A stretch of DNA of 64,000 bases from Bosea sp. OAE506 (GTDB lineage Bacteria; Pseudomonadota; Alphaproteobacteria; Rhizobiales; Beijerinckiaceae): positions 2,357,001 to 2,421,000 of the forward strand of contig NZ_JBEPOB010000001.1 of NCBI RefSeq assembly GCF_040546595.1. The letters run 5' to 3'. Position numbers and translations under genes: made by a program. A model generated the notes under the pieces. The model was not told where the DNA came from, made no database searches, and worked only from the letters and a program-made list of their open reading frames with translations. Of this stretch, positions 1 through 9,886 are shown piece by piece (position 1 is the stretch's first letter; every line of letters begins with the position of its first letter).

Positions 1-386
1 AGCTTCTTGTAGGTCTGCGGATGAAGTTCGGCCGCGATCAGCCGGTCGCCGGGACGCATCGACTGCCGGCAGAGCCAGGGAGAGCCGGGATAGGCGCTCG
101 GCCCATAGAGCGCGCGAGCGCCGGCAACGGCATCGCGCCAGGGCTTAAGCAGCGCCTCGACGGGGGCGGCGAGCGGGGCCTGGTCGAGCCGGGCGACTCC
201 GTCCTTCCATTCATGCGTCCGCAGCGCTTCCTCGGAGGCGAGGTCGTAGCGGCCGGCGCCGGCATGGGTGTCGACGACGCGATAGGGCGTGTCCTTGGCG
301 TTTAGATGCGTCAGGACGCGCATCAGCACGACATGCTTGAGGACGTCGGCGAAGTTTCCGGCGTGGAAGCCGTGGCGGTAATTCAT
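1..386 (-). CDS. rlmJ: 23S rRNA (adenine(2030)-N6)-methyltransferase RlmJ, partial (3' end off window)
   Basis: The minus-strand frame opens at the ATG at 386 with MNYRHGFHAGNFADVLKH, the hallmark N-terminus of RlmJ (YhiR/ComJ). It runs about 128 codons without a stop to the left window edge. VVDTHAGAGRYDL (about residue 38) is the SAM-binding motif I. The family methylates A2030 of 23S rRNA in the cytoplasm; this is family knowledge. The catalytic and C-terminal parts lie outside the window. It is on the same strand as the RNase T2 gene, whose stop is 31 bp upstream of this start. Confidence 0.93.
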   Translation of the reverse strand, partial: MNYRHGFHAGNFADVLKHVVLMRVLTHLNAKDTPYRVVDTHAGAGRYDLASEEALRTHEWKDGVARLDQAPLAAPVEALLKPWRDAVAGARALYGPSAYPGSPWLCRQSMRPGDRLIAAELHPQTYKK

Positions 387-417
387 GCCGCGCTCTTACG
401 CGGCTTTGCGGCCGCTG

Positions 418-1086
418 TCAGCGCGGCGCCGGCACGGTGATCTCGCGCGTGCGGCAGCCCGAGCGGTCGACCTCCTGGCAGGTCTGGAAATTGCGCAGGT
501 CCTTGCTGAGGCAGATGCGGACCTCCTGCAGAACGCCGCGCTGGCAGGCGACCGACATCATGTCGGTGCGCAAGCCAGGGTTGGCGGCAACGAAGGCCCG
601 CTCCAGATCGATCGCCGTCCAGTTCTGCTCGCGCTCGGGACGGGCGAGCGCCGGCGGAATGACGATTTTCTCGCGGGCGCGGCGCGTATCGGCAAAATAG
701 TCGCTCGGGCTCGAACCCGAGCAGGTGCCGTGCTTGCGCCACTGGTGCCGTGCGAGCCCCTCGCTCGGAAACAGCCCCTTCGCTTGGTCGAGCGCGATTC
801 GCGAGGGGGTGCGGCCGGCGGGGCCGCATTCGCTGGGAAAGCCCTGGTCGTGCTGCGGCCAAAGGCCATGCACCACGAAGCCGAGGCCGGCGCCGTCCCC
901 ACATTGCTCGCGGTTGCGGTCGCGGCCGCCCTCGAGCTCGCAAAAACCCGGCGACCAGGAAAGGGCAAGGACATAGAAGTCGAAGGCGCCGGGCTCGCCG
1001 CCGCGCTGGTTGCGGGGCTGGGCCTCGGAAACCCCGGCCAGCCCGATGAGAAGCGTCAGGGCAAGGGCGAATCGCGGAAGGCGCAT
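418..1086 (-). CDS. secreted ribonuclease T2 family protein
   Basis: A 222-aa protein with a Sec signal peptide at residues 1-22 (MRLPRFALALTLLIGL, cleavage after SEA). Both RNase T2 active-site blocks are present: CAS I FVVHGLWPQ and CAS II HQWRKHGTCSG, with the catalytic histidines. Several cysteines (WSPGFCE, SECGP, GTCSG, RSGC) could form the usual disulfides. The family cleaves RNA at the 3' side through 2',3'-cyclic phosphate, and this copy should act in the periplasm or outside the cell. I chose the ATG at 1086 because it starts the signal peptide. An upstream in-frame extension would overlap the preceding gene and looks non-protein-like. That gene lies 16 bp upstream, so the two are probably cotranscribed. 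Confidence 0.9.
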   Translation of the reverse strand: MRLPRFALALTLLIGLAGVSEAQPRNQRGGEPGAFDFYVLALSWSPGFCELEGGRDRNREQCGDGAGLGFVVHGLWPQHDQGFPSECGPAGRTPSRIALDQAKGLFPSEGLARHQWRKHGTCSGSSPSDYFADTRRAREKIVIPPALARPEREQNWTAIDLERAFVAANPGLRTDMMSVACQRGVLQEVRICLSKDLRNFQTCQEVDRSGCRTREITVPAPR

Positions 1087-1102
1087 CGGCCGCAGCTCCG
1101 CC

Positions 1103-1564
1103 TCAGGGACGCGCCATCTTGCAGTCGGGCGCGTAGCTGCGGTGGCGGTCGAGCCCGCTGACGCACCAGTTGACGTTCCAGGTCCAGCCGAAGAGGCCCA
1201 GATTCTCGCGCACCGAATAATCGACACGGTGGAGGGAGCCGTCGTTCAGGGCGATGCGGCCGGTGCAGAAGCGGCGCGGAATCAGGTCGTCGCCCAGAGG
1301 CCGGTAGCCGATCGGCCGGATCCGGTCATAGGCCACCGCCTGGAGCGGGCCCCAGAAGCGGCTTTCGCGCGTGTTGAACCAGCTCGTGATCTCGCCCAGC
1401 ACCGCGGGATCGTCGCAGGCCGGGAGCGCCCCGGTCAGCGGGACCGTGCGATTCTCGGCCCGGTCGGCCGGGTGGACGATGCGGCGGCCGGAGGCGTCGG
1501 CCGATGCGGCGGCCGTCAGCACGGCGAGAGAAGCGAAAGCGGTTCGCAGCAGGGCGCGGCGCAT
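1103..1564 (-). CDS. hypothetical exported protein
   Basis: A 153-aa protein with a clear signal peptide (MRRALLRTAFASLAVLTAAASADA). The mature part has conserved-looking aromatic and cysteine positions (ACDDP, RFCTGRIAL, WNVNWCVSGLD, YAPDC). Four cysteines suggest two periplasmic disulfides. GAG-G lies about 9 bp before the ATG at 1564. The stop is 16 bp before the RNase T2 start, so the two secreted proteins probably share a transcript. I do not recognise a named family with certainty and assign no function. Confidence 0.75.
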   Translation of the reverse strand: MRRALLRTAFASLAVLTAAASADASGRRIVHPADRAENRTVPLTGALPACDDPAVLGEITSWFNTRESRFWGPLQAVAYDRIRPIGYRPLGDDLIPRRFCTGRIALNDGSLHRVDYSVRENLGLFGWTWNVNWCVSGLDRHRSYAPDCKMARP

Positions 1565-1771
1565 GGAAGTCAGCCTCGTGGCGGTGCGAAAATCGATGGC
1601 GCACGATGGCGGCGGCCGTTTGCGGGGTCAAGGCGGCGGCGCAGCGGCGGGGCATCGAGCCGCCGGCTGTGGCTTTTCGATCCGGTGAGGAATGGCCATC
1701 GCGCGGCGTTGGCGCTGGCCTGCGCGCGGCGGATCGGGGAGAGTGGCGGCGAGACGGTGCAGGAGGATGCG

Positions 1772-2407
1772 ATGACGACGGAGAGCGACCGGGCCGAGGC
1801 GACGATTGCCGAGCCCGCCGAATTGCGGGCGCATATGGGACCGGTCAATCCGCTGGCCGCGCGCAAGGTGCTGGACCGGCTCGACGGGTATTGCCGCGAC
1901 TTCATCGCGCTTTCGCCCTTTCTCGTGCTGGCGACCTCGGACGGGGAAGGGCGGGCGGATGCCAGCCCGCGCGGGGACGCGCCGGGCTTCGTCGAGGTGG
2001 TCGACGAGCACACGCTGTTCATTCCCGACCGGCGCGGCAACAACCGCGTCGACAGCTTCGGCAATGTGCTGGCCTCGCCCGGTGTCGGGCTGATCTTCAT
2101 GGTGCCGGGCATCGCCGAGACGCTGCGCGTCAATGGCCGCGCGACGCTGACCCGCGATCCCGGCTTGCTCGAACCCGCTACCGTGCAGGAACGGACGCCG
2201 ACGCTCGGCCTCCTGGTCGCGGTCGAGGAGGCCTTCTTCCATTGCGGCAAGGCGCTGATCCGTTCGAAGCTCTGGGAGCCGGCGAGCCGGGTCGAGCGCA
2301 GCCGCTTCCCCTCGCTCGGCCGTATCATGGCGGACCAGACGAAGGCGATTGAGGTCGCGGAGGCGGAGGCCAATCTCGAAGAGGCCTACCGGACGCGGCT
2401 GTACTGA
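1772..2407 (+). CDS. pyridoxamine 5'-phosphate oxidase-fold (PPOX) family protein
   Basis: A 211-aa protein of the PPOX split-barrel flavin-binding class. FLVLATSDGEGRADASPRGD (about residue 50) is the typical first strand pair. LFIPDRRGNNRVDSFGNVL and GLIFMVPG follow, then a C-terminal FHCGKALIRSKLW block found in the MSMEG_1061-like subgroup. Such proteins bind FMN or F420, but the substrate cannot be told. The start is set by AGGAGG at 1761-1766, five bases before the ATG. A longer in-frame extension upstream runs antisense to the preceding gene and is not protein-like. The gene stands alone and converges on the TakP gene across a shared hairpin. Confidence 0.85.
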   Translation: MTTESDRAEATIAEPAELRAHMGPVNPLAARKVLDRLDGYCRDFIALSPFLVLATSDGEGRADASPRGDAPGFVEVVDEHTLFIPDRRGNNRVDSFGNVLASPGVGLIFMVPGIAETLRVNGRATLTRDPGLLEPATVQERTPTLGLLVAVEEAFFHCGKALIRSKLWEPASRVERSRFPSLGRIMADQTKAIEVAEAEANLEEAYRTRLY

Positions 2408-2418
2408 ACAGGATGCGT

Positions 2419-2449
2419 CCTCTCCGGGCCGTCATGCGACCCGGAGAGG
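2419..2449. terminator. hairpin between convergent genes
   Basis: A perfect 10-bp inverted repeat (CCTCTCCGGG at 2419-2428 and its complement at 2440-2449) around an 11-base loop. It lies in the 57-bp gap between two convergent genes. There is no T-tract, so it is a terminator-like hairpin rather than a textbook intrinsic terminator. Confidence 0.5.
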
Positions 2450-2464
2450 CGAAGGGCATGCCCG

Positions 2465-3562
2465 TCAGCGGCGGCTGCGCGAGCGGATCTGGTAGGCGTC
2501 GTAGTTGAACTCGGCGATCTGCTGCCAAAGAAGCTGCTCGTTGCGATAGGCCATCATGTGGTCGTGCAGCTTCTTGAACATCGGATTTTTGGCGCCGATC
2601 TCCTCGTAGAGCTCGGCCGCGGCTTTGGCGCAGGCGTCCATGATCTCCGGCGAGAAGGCGCGCAGCTGCGTTCCCGAGGCGATCAGCCGCTTGATCGCGG
2701 CCGGGTTGACGTCGTCATATTTCGCGATGGTCAGCGAGTTCGCCTGGTGGGCGGCGGCGACGAAAATGGCCTTGTCGGTCGCGCTGAGCTCGTTCCACTT
2801 CGAGCGGTTGATCATCAGCAGGATCGCCGAGGCGCCCTCCCACCAGCCGGGATAGTAGTAATAAGGCGCCACGCGGCTGAAGCCGAGCCGCTCGTCGTCA
2901 TAGGGGCCGACCCATTCGGCAGCGTCGATCGTGCCGCGCTCGAGGGCCGGGTAGATGTCGCCGGCGGCGATCTGCTGGGGCACGGCGCCGAGCTTGGCGA
3001 TGACCTGGCCGGCGAGGCCGCCGATGCGCATCTTCAGGCCCTTGAGGTCGTCGACCGTCTTGATCTCCTTGCGAAACCAGCCGGCCATCTGGGCATTGGT
3101 GTTGCCGATCGGCAGGCCAATGACGTCGTACTGCGCCAGCAGTTCGTTGAAGAGCGCCAGCCCGCCGCCCTGGAAGAACCAGGCGTTCTGCTGGCGCGTG
3201 TTGAGGCCGAAGGGCACGGCCGCACCGAAGGCGAAGGACGGGTCCTTGCCGACATAGTAGAAGGAGGCGGTGTCGCAGCACTCGACCGTGCCGTTCTGGA
3301 CGGCGTCGAGCGCCTGGAGGCCGGGAACAAGCTCGCCCGAAGCGAAATGCTGGAGCTGGATGCGCCCGCCCGACATGTCGGACACCGCCTTGAGGAAAAT
3401 GTCACCGGCGCCGAAGACCGCGTCGAGCGCCTTGGGATAGCTCGAGGTCATCCGCCAGTTGATCGCGGTGGCCTGGGGCGCCTGGGCCGAGGCGGCTGTG
3501 CCCCCGGCGGCGAGGGCGGCTCCGGCCAGCCCGGTCGTCAGCATCTCGCGTCTGTTCGTCAT
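2465..3562 (-). CDS. TRAP transporter substrate-binding protein, TakP-like
   Basis: A 365-aa periplasmic receptor with a twin-arginine-like leader (NRREMLTTGLAGAALAAGG, AQA cleavage). The body matches the DctP family, subgroup TakP (alpha-keto acid binding). Matching parts are INWRMTSSYPKALDAVFG at the N-lobe, MAGWFRKEIKTVDDLKGLKM, AAEWVGPYDDERLGF, and the YYYYPGWWEG block of the binding cleft. GGGAGAAA precedes the ATG at 3562. No DctQ or DctM membrane subunit is adjacent, so it must work with subunits encoded elsewhere. It lies downstream of an Fe-alcohol dehydrogenase on the same strand, but a strong hairpin lies between them. A 2-oxoacid ligand is inferred from the subgroup only. Confidence 0.9.
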   Translation of the reverse strand: MTNRREMLTTGLAGAALAAGGTAASAQAPQATAINWRMTSSYPKALDAVFGAGDIFLKAVSDMSGGRIQLQHFASGELVPGLQALDAVQNGTVECCDTASFYYVGKDPSFAFGAAVPFGLNTRQQNAWFFQGGGLALFNELLAQYDVIGLPIGNTNAQMAGWFRKEIKTVDDLKGLKMRIGGLAGQVIAKLGAVPQQIAAGDIYPALERGTIDAAEWVGPYDDERLGFSRVAPYYYYPGWWEGASAILLMINRSKWNELSATDKAIFVAAAHQANSLTIAKYDDVNPAAIKRLIASGTQLRAFSPEIMDACAKAAAELYEEIGAKNPMFKKLHDHMMAYRNEQLLWQQIAEFNYDAYQIRSRSRR

Positions 3563-3614
3563 CGTCGTTTCTCCCTGCTCGGCCCGATTGTTCGGCGTGG
3601 GCCTTCGGCGTGAA

Positions 3615-3638
3615 CGCGCCGGCCGACTGGCCGGCGCG
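3615..3638 (-). terminator. strong GC hairpin after the alcohol dehydrogenase gene
   Basis: A perfect 10-bp stem (CGCGCCGGCC and its complement) with a GACT loop, 22 bp downstream of the Fe-ADH stop and upstream of takP. There is no T-run. It may terminate or attenuate transcription between the two minus-strand genes. Confidence 0.45.
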
Positions 3639-3660
3639 CCGTGGTGTCGCGGCTGTCGGT

Positions 3661-4794
3661 TCAGCCGAATGACGCCTCCAGCATTGCTGCGTAGTCGGCG
3701 GCAGTGGCGGCGCGCGGGTTGGTGGCGCTGGAATGGTCCTTGGTCGCGGCCTCGGCCACGGCGGGAATGACGCCGCGGGGCAGGCCCATGGCCGAGAGGC
3801 TGCTGGGCATGCCGAGGCGGGCGACGAGGCCTGCGATCCAGTCGGCGAGGTCTGTCTCCGGCGCGAGGCCGAGCACCTTGCGGATCTCGGCGTATTTCGC
3901 CTCCGATTCCGGCGCGTTGAAGCGCAGCACGGCCGGCAGCAGCACGGCGTTGAGCGTGCCGTGATGCAGCGAGACCTCCTTCAGCCCGCCGAGCGGGTGG
4001 GAGAGCGCGTGGACGGCGCCCAGTCCCTTCTGGAAGGTCAGGCCGCCCTGGAGGGCTGCCATCATCATTTCCTTGCGGGCCTCACGGTCCGTGCCATCCT
4101 TGACCGCACGCTCGATGAAGCCGACGGCGCGCTTGAGCCCGTCCAGCGCGATCGCCTCCGCCGGCGGGTTCTCACGCGGGCTGAGATAGGTCTCGATGCA
4201 GTGCGTCACGGCGTCCATGCCGGTGGCGGCGGTGAGCCAGGCCGGCAGGCCCAGCGTCAGCTCGGGGTCGCAGATCGCCAGGCGCGGGATCAGGTGAGGC
4301 GAGATGAAACCGAGCTTGCGGCCGTCCTTCAGGGTGATCAGCGCCGCGCGGCCGACCTCGCTTCCGGTGCCCGAGGTCGTCGGGACCGCGATCACGGGTG
4401 CGACGGCTGCCGTCACCTTCGGGATGCCGCCGAGGATCGCGGCATAGGTTTCCAGCGAGCCGTCATGGGTCGCCAGCAGCGCCACGCCCTTGGCGAGGTC
4501 GATCGGCGAGCCGCCGCCGATGGCGACGAGCCCGTCGCAACCATGCTGGCGATAGAGCACGAGCGCGGCCTCGACCGCTCCTTCCGTCGGGTTGGTCGGC
4601 GTGCCGTCGAAGACCGGAGCGCCGGCCAGAACCGGTGCGATCGCCTGCACCCTGGCGACGAGCCCGGCCGCGACGATGCCCTTGTCGGCGATGATCAGCG
4701 GCTTTGCGACGCCGAGGCCGGCCAGATCGGCCGCGATGCCGTCGATCTCGCCATAGCCGAATTTGACGGTGGTCAGATAGGTGATCAGGGCCAT
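3661..4794 (-). CDS. iron-containing alcohol dehydrogenase
   Basis: A 377-aa group III alcohol dehydrogenase. The nucleotide-binding loop is IGGGSPIDLAKGVA, preceded by GVVA-type strands and followed by IAVPTTSGTGSEV. The metal ligands are visible as GMDAVTHCIETY, AVHALSHPLGG and LHHGTLNAV (one Asp, three His). The ATG at 4794 is preceded by GAGGA. An upstream extension is basic and non-conserved, so I rejected it. The gene is divergent from a FadR-type regulator with a near-perfect palindrome between them, suggesting direct control. The physiological alcohol or aldehyde is unknown. The downstream TakP-like receptor hints at organic-acid or alcohol metabolism, which is inference. Confidence 0.9.
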   Translation of the reverse strand: MALITYLTTVKFGYGEIDGIAADLAGLGVAKPLIIADKGIVAAGLVARVQAIAPVLAGAPVFDGTPTNPTEGAVEAALVLYRQHGCDGLVAIGGGSPIDLAKGVALLATHDGSLETYAAILGGIPKVTAAVAPVIAVPTTSGTGSEVGRAALITLKDGRKLGFISPHLIPRLAICDPELTLGLPAWLTAATGMDAVTHCIETYLSPRENPPAEAIALDGLKRAVGFIERAVKDGTDREARKEMMMAALQGGLTFQKGLGAVHALSHPLGGLKEVSLHHGTLNAVLLPAVLRFNAPESEAKYAEIRKVLGLAPETDLADWIAGLVARLGMPSSLSAMGLPRGVIPAVAEAATKDHSSATNPRAATAADYAAMLEASFG

Positions 4795-4849
4795 GATGTT
4801 CCTCGCCTGCTGCCGACGACCATTCCACGGAACCATCCGCCCGCGGTAT

Positions 4850-4873
4850 CGTGGTCTTACCGGTATGGCCACG
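4850..4873. promoter_or_regulatory. candidate operator of the FadR-type regulator
   Basis: A 24-bp near-perfect palindrome in the 140-bp divergent gap. It is centred on TACCGGTA, and 20 of 24 positions are self-complementary. Its left half reads TGGTCTTACC, resembling the TGGTnnnACC pattern known for FadR-subfamily operators. It lies 56 bp from the alcohol dehydrogenase ATG and about 61 bp from the regulator start. Confidence 0.6.
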
Positions 4874-4934
4874 AATTGACAGCGAGCGGCCAGAGCCGTC
4901 AACAGTTAGGGCAGGCGGGGGAGGGATGAGGCCC

Positions 4935-5636
4935 ATGCAGGTCGAGAAGGACAGGCGGCCGGTCACCACACAGTTGGTGCAGCAGATCCGGCGCCTGATG
5001 ACCGAAACCGGGCTCAAACCGGGAGACCGGGTGCCGCCGCAGCGCGAGCTGGCCCAGCGCCTGGGGGCAAGCCGCCCGACCGTGCGCGAGGCAGTGCTGC
5101 AACTCGAAGGCATGGGGCTGATCCGGATCGAGCCGGCCCGGGGCGCTTTCGTCGCGGAGGGCTTCGATCGGCCGGAGGCCGATGTTACGGGCTGGACCTT
5201 CGAGCAGCGCTTCTCGGAGGTGGAGATCTACCAGCTTCGCTTCGCACTGGAGGCCTCGACCGTCCAGCTCGCGGCGCGGCACGCCTCGCAGGACGATATC
5301 GGCCGTCTCGCGGATCTCAACGAGGCGATGCGGACGGCCATCGAGCAGTCCCGCTTCCTCGATGCGATGGAGGCCGACTTCGCCCTGCACATGGCGATCG
5401 CGGAAATCGCGGGGAACCGGGCGATCCGCGACATCCTCGGGCTCTACAGGCCGATCATTACTCGCAGCCAGCGGCCGCCGGTGCAGGAGCCGGCCCGGCT
5501 GCAGGAGGCCTTCGTCGAGCATGGCGCGATCCTGCGCGCGCTCGGCCGCCGCGACGGCGAGACCGCGGCGGTCGCGATGCGGCACCACATCGTCCAGTCC
5601 TCCGACCGGATGAAGGTGCCTTTCATCGCGAGCTGA
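4935..5636 (+). CDS. GntR family transcriptional regulator, FadR subfamily
   Basis: A 233-aa regulator. The N-terminal winged helix spans about residues 10-75 (LKPGDRVPPQRELAQRLGAS, RPTVREAVLQLEGMGLI, ARGAFVAEG). An FCD ligand-binding domain follows (residues 85-225; EIYQLRFALEASTVQLAA, DFALHMAIAEIAGN, EHGAILRALGRRD). Histidines in the FCD domain suggest metal-assisted ligand binding, as in related proteins. GGAGG at 4920-4924 is 10 bases before the ATG at 4935 but only one base before another in-frame ATG at 4926, so I prefer 4935. It is divergent from the Fe-ADH gene, its probable target, and ends immediately before the convergent DMT gene stop. Confidence 0.88.
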   Translation: MQVEKDRRPVTTQLVQQIRRLMTETGLKPGDRVPPQRELAQRLGASRPTVREAVLQLEGMGLIRIEPARGAFVAEGFDRPEADVTGWTFEQRFSEVEIYQLRFALEASTVQLAARHASQDDIGRLADLNEAMRTAIEQSRFLDAMEADFALHMAIAEIAGNRAIRDILGLYRPIITRSQRPPVQEPARLQEAFVEHGAILRALGRRDGETAAVAMRHHIVQSSDRMKVPFIAS

Positions 5637-6542
5637 TCAGGGCGCGGCCGAGCGGGTGTCGGGGTCGCCGACGACCGCGCGCGTCGTCGCGCGGCGCTCG
5701 AGCAGGATGAGGGCGAGACCGGCGGCCACGATCAGCGCCGAGCCTGCGAGCATGGCCGGGGTCGGCCAGTCGCCGAAGACGAGCCAGCCGAAGACCAGCG
5801 CCCAGACGATCAGCGTGTACTGGTAGGGCACGACGACGGAGGCTTCCGCCAGCTTGAGCGAACGCGTGACGCAGAGATGGGCGACCATCGCGACGATGCC
5901 GAGTAGTCCCAGCAGCGCGGCGTCCGTCCAGTTTGGCGTGACCCAGCCGAAGGGCAGCAGCACGAGGCCCATCATCAGGGCGCCCAGCGTCTGCCAGGCG
6001 ACGAGGGTGACGTCCGGCGTGCCGCGCAGATAGCGGCCGGCGATCATCATGCCTGCGAAGAGGACGCTGCCGAGCAGGGCCAGCAGTGCCGGCATCGACA
6101 GGCTCGCCCCCGTCGGGTTCAGCGCGATGGCAACGCCGGCGAAGCCCGCCGCGATGGCGATCCAGCGCCCGGCATCGACGCGTTCGCCGAGCAGCAGCAC
6201 GGCCAGCAGGGCCGACCAGACCGGCGCGGCGAGCCAGAGCGTCATCGTGTCGGCCAGCGGCAGATAGGAGACGGCAAGGTAGAACAGCGCGACCTCGCCC
6301 GATCCCAGCGCAACGCGCAGGACCTGCAGGCCGGGCCGCTCCGGGCGGAGCGTGCGCATCAGGCCCTGGCGGAAGACGAAGGGCGTGAGCACTGCGAGCG
6401 CCACGGCGCTGCGCAGCACCAGCACCTGCCCCACCGTGTAGGTCGCGACCAGCCATTTCCCCATCACGTCGTTCAGGGAGAACATCAGGATGCCCAGCAG
6501 CATCATGCCGATGCCGGCGAGGGTGGCGTTGCGGGTGGGCAT
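5637..6542 (-). CDS. DMT superfamily transporter (EamA family)
   Basis: A 301-aa membrane protein with about ten predicted helices arranged as two EamA repeats. The first repeat begins LAGIGMMLLGILMFSLNDV and the second LLALLGSVLFAGMMIAGRYL. The sequence VALGSGEVALFYLAVSYLPLADTMTLWLAAPVW is typical of the family's conserved fourth helix. It presumably exports or imports small metabolites across the inner membrane; the substrate is unknown. The start is uncertain: the ATG at 6542 gives a normal N-terminus, but an in-frame ATG at 6584 adds 14 residues, and neither has a good ribosome site. Confidence 0.85.
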   Translation of the reverse strand: MPTRNATLAGIGMMLLGILMFSLNDVMGKWLVATYTVGQVLVLRSAVALAVLTPFVFRQGLMRTLRPERPGLQVLRVALGSGEVALFYLAVSYLPLADTMTLWLAAPVWSALLAVLLLGERVDAGRWIAIAAGFAGVAIALNPTGASLSMPALLALLGSVLFAGMMIAGRYLRGTPDVTLVAWQTLGALMMGLVLLPFGWVTPNWTDAALLGLLGIVAMVAHLCVTRSLKLAEASVVVPYQYTLIVWALVFGWLVFGDWPTPAMLAGSALIVAAGLALILLERRATTRAVVGDPDTRSAAP

Positions 6543-6667
6543 GCGGAGCGGTTCGCCGTGTCGGAGGATCGGTTTCAGGAGCATCGCTTTGACGGAGTGC
6601 GTCGCCGCGGGCAAGCGCCCGCTTCGCAGCCGAGGCAGACGCAAAGCGCCGCATTAAATTTTAGTAT

Positions 6668-6680
6668 TGACTTAATTAAG
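6668..6680 (+). promoter_or_regulatory. promoter/operator of the arsR-type operon
   Basis: A perfect 10-bp palindrome, CTTAATTAAG (6671-6680), overlaps a TTGACT hexamer at 6668 inside an AT-rich stretch that contrasts with the GC-rich surroundings. It lies 21 bp before the ArsR-family ATG. It may be the site at which that regulator represses its own promoter; this is inference. Confidence 0.5.
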
Positions 6681-6701
6681 CAAAGACGGAATCAATGAGC
6701 C

Positions 6702-7019
6702 ATGGACGCCTTCACCGCTCTCGCCGACCCAACCCGCCGCCGCATCGTCGAGATGCTGTCGGAGGGCGAACTTTCGGCCGGGGAGATCGGGGAGCGGTTC
6801 ACGCTGTCGGCACCGGCGATCTCGCAGCATCTCAAGGCGCTACGTGAGGCTGGGCTGGTCCGGGTCACGGTCGCAGGCCAGCGGCGCATCTATGCGCTCG
6901 ATCCGGACGGCATCGACGGCTTCGATCAATGGGTCCGGCGCGTGCGCGCCTTCTGGCCCGACAGGCTGGCGGCTCTCGAGGCCGCGCTACGAAAGCCCGA
7001 TCCGGGCGAGGAGGCGTGA
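6702..7019 (+). CDS. ArsR/SmtB family winged-helix regulator
   Basis: A 105-aa protein with the HTH_20 layout: FTALADPTRRRIVEMLSEGE, then the recognition region FTLSAPAISQHLKALREAGL and the wing VRVTVAGQRRIYALDP. There are no cysteine or histidine metal-site motifs, as in the metal-independent ArsR proteins that pair with SRPBCC partners. The gene is translationally coupled to such a partner (TGATG junction at 7017-7021). It probably represses its own operon through the palindrome just upstream. Confidence 0.9.
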   Translation: MDAFTALADPTRRRIVEMLSEGELSAGEIGERFTLSAPAISQHLKALREAGLVRVTVAGQRRIYALDPDGIDGFDQWVRRVRAFWPDRLAALEAALRKPDPGEEA

Positions 7020-7588
7020 TGCAGACGCAGGCACAGCAGGCGAACGACAAGACCTATGGCGAGGTTCTCGAGAGTGGGGCGGTGCGGTTCGAGCGGATGC
7101 TGCCGGGGCCGGTCGAGCGGGTCTGGTCCTATCTGGTCGAGGATGGGAAGCGCGCGACCTGGTTCTGCGGCGGGGAAACCGAACCCCGCTCCGGTGGCCG
7201 GATCGACCTCTTCTTCAAGCATTCGCGCATCACCGACGAGGCGCCGCCCGAGAGCGCCCGCAAGATGAACGACGAGGGAGCGCTGATGAGCGGCACGGTC
7301 ACGGTCTACGAACCGCCGTACCGACTGGCCTTCAACTGGGTCGGGATGGGCGATCCCGATTCCGACGTCGAGATCGAGCTGACGTCGGTGGGCGACGAGG
7401 TTCGCCTGGTGCTGATCCATCGCCGGCTGGCGACGAAGTCCCGCATGGCGATGGTGTCCAGCGGCTGGCACCTGCATCTCGGCCTGCTCGAAGACCAGCT
7501 TCTCGGGCAGGTGCCGCGGCCCTTCTGGTCGGCGCATGAGCCGCTGATGGCGGAATACACGCAGATGCAGCGCGACGCGGCGCTGTAG
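7019..7588 (+). CDS. SRPBCC (START/AHSA1-like) family protein
   Basis: A 189-aa protein with the AHSA1-like SRPBCC fold: VRFERMLPGPVERVWSYLVE at the first strand and helix, ATWFCGGETEPRSGGRIDLFF, then YRLAFNWVG and a C-terminal helix with SSGWHLHLGLLEDQL. This fold has a hydrophobic cavity for small ligands. The ATG at 7019 shares one base with the stop of the upstream ArsR-family gene, so the pair is translated together. Its role may be to bind the signal or substrate sensed by that regulator; this is inferred from many similar pairs. Confidence 0.85.
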   Translation: MQTQAQQANDKTYGEVLESGAVRFERMLPGPVERVWSYLVEDGKRATWFCGGETEPRSGGRIDLFFKHSRITDEAPPESARKMNDEGALMSGTVTVYEPPYRLAFNWVGMGDPDSDVEIELTSVGDEVRLVLIHRRLATKSRMAMVSSGWHLHLGLLEDQLLGQVPRPFWSAHEPLMAEYTQMQRDAAL

Positions 7589-7617
7589 CGCCTCCAGCGC
7601 GAGGTCCGCCTTGCCGA

Positions 7618-9858
<2,241 letters not shown>

Positions 9859-9886
9859 GCGTCGGCGCCTCGCCGCGGCCCGCGCC

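Noticed and set aside
1010..1771. Long in-frame extension upstream of the PPOX-family protein
   Set aside because: It runs antisense to the upstream exported protein, and AGGAGG five bases before 1772 marks the real start.
3615..3638. Reading the GC hairpin after the Fe-ADH gene as an operator for takP
   Set aside because: Its 10-bp GC stem with a tetraloop, 22 bp after a stop codon, fits a termination or mRNA-end hairpin better, and it has no AT-rich promoter context.
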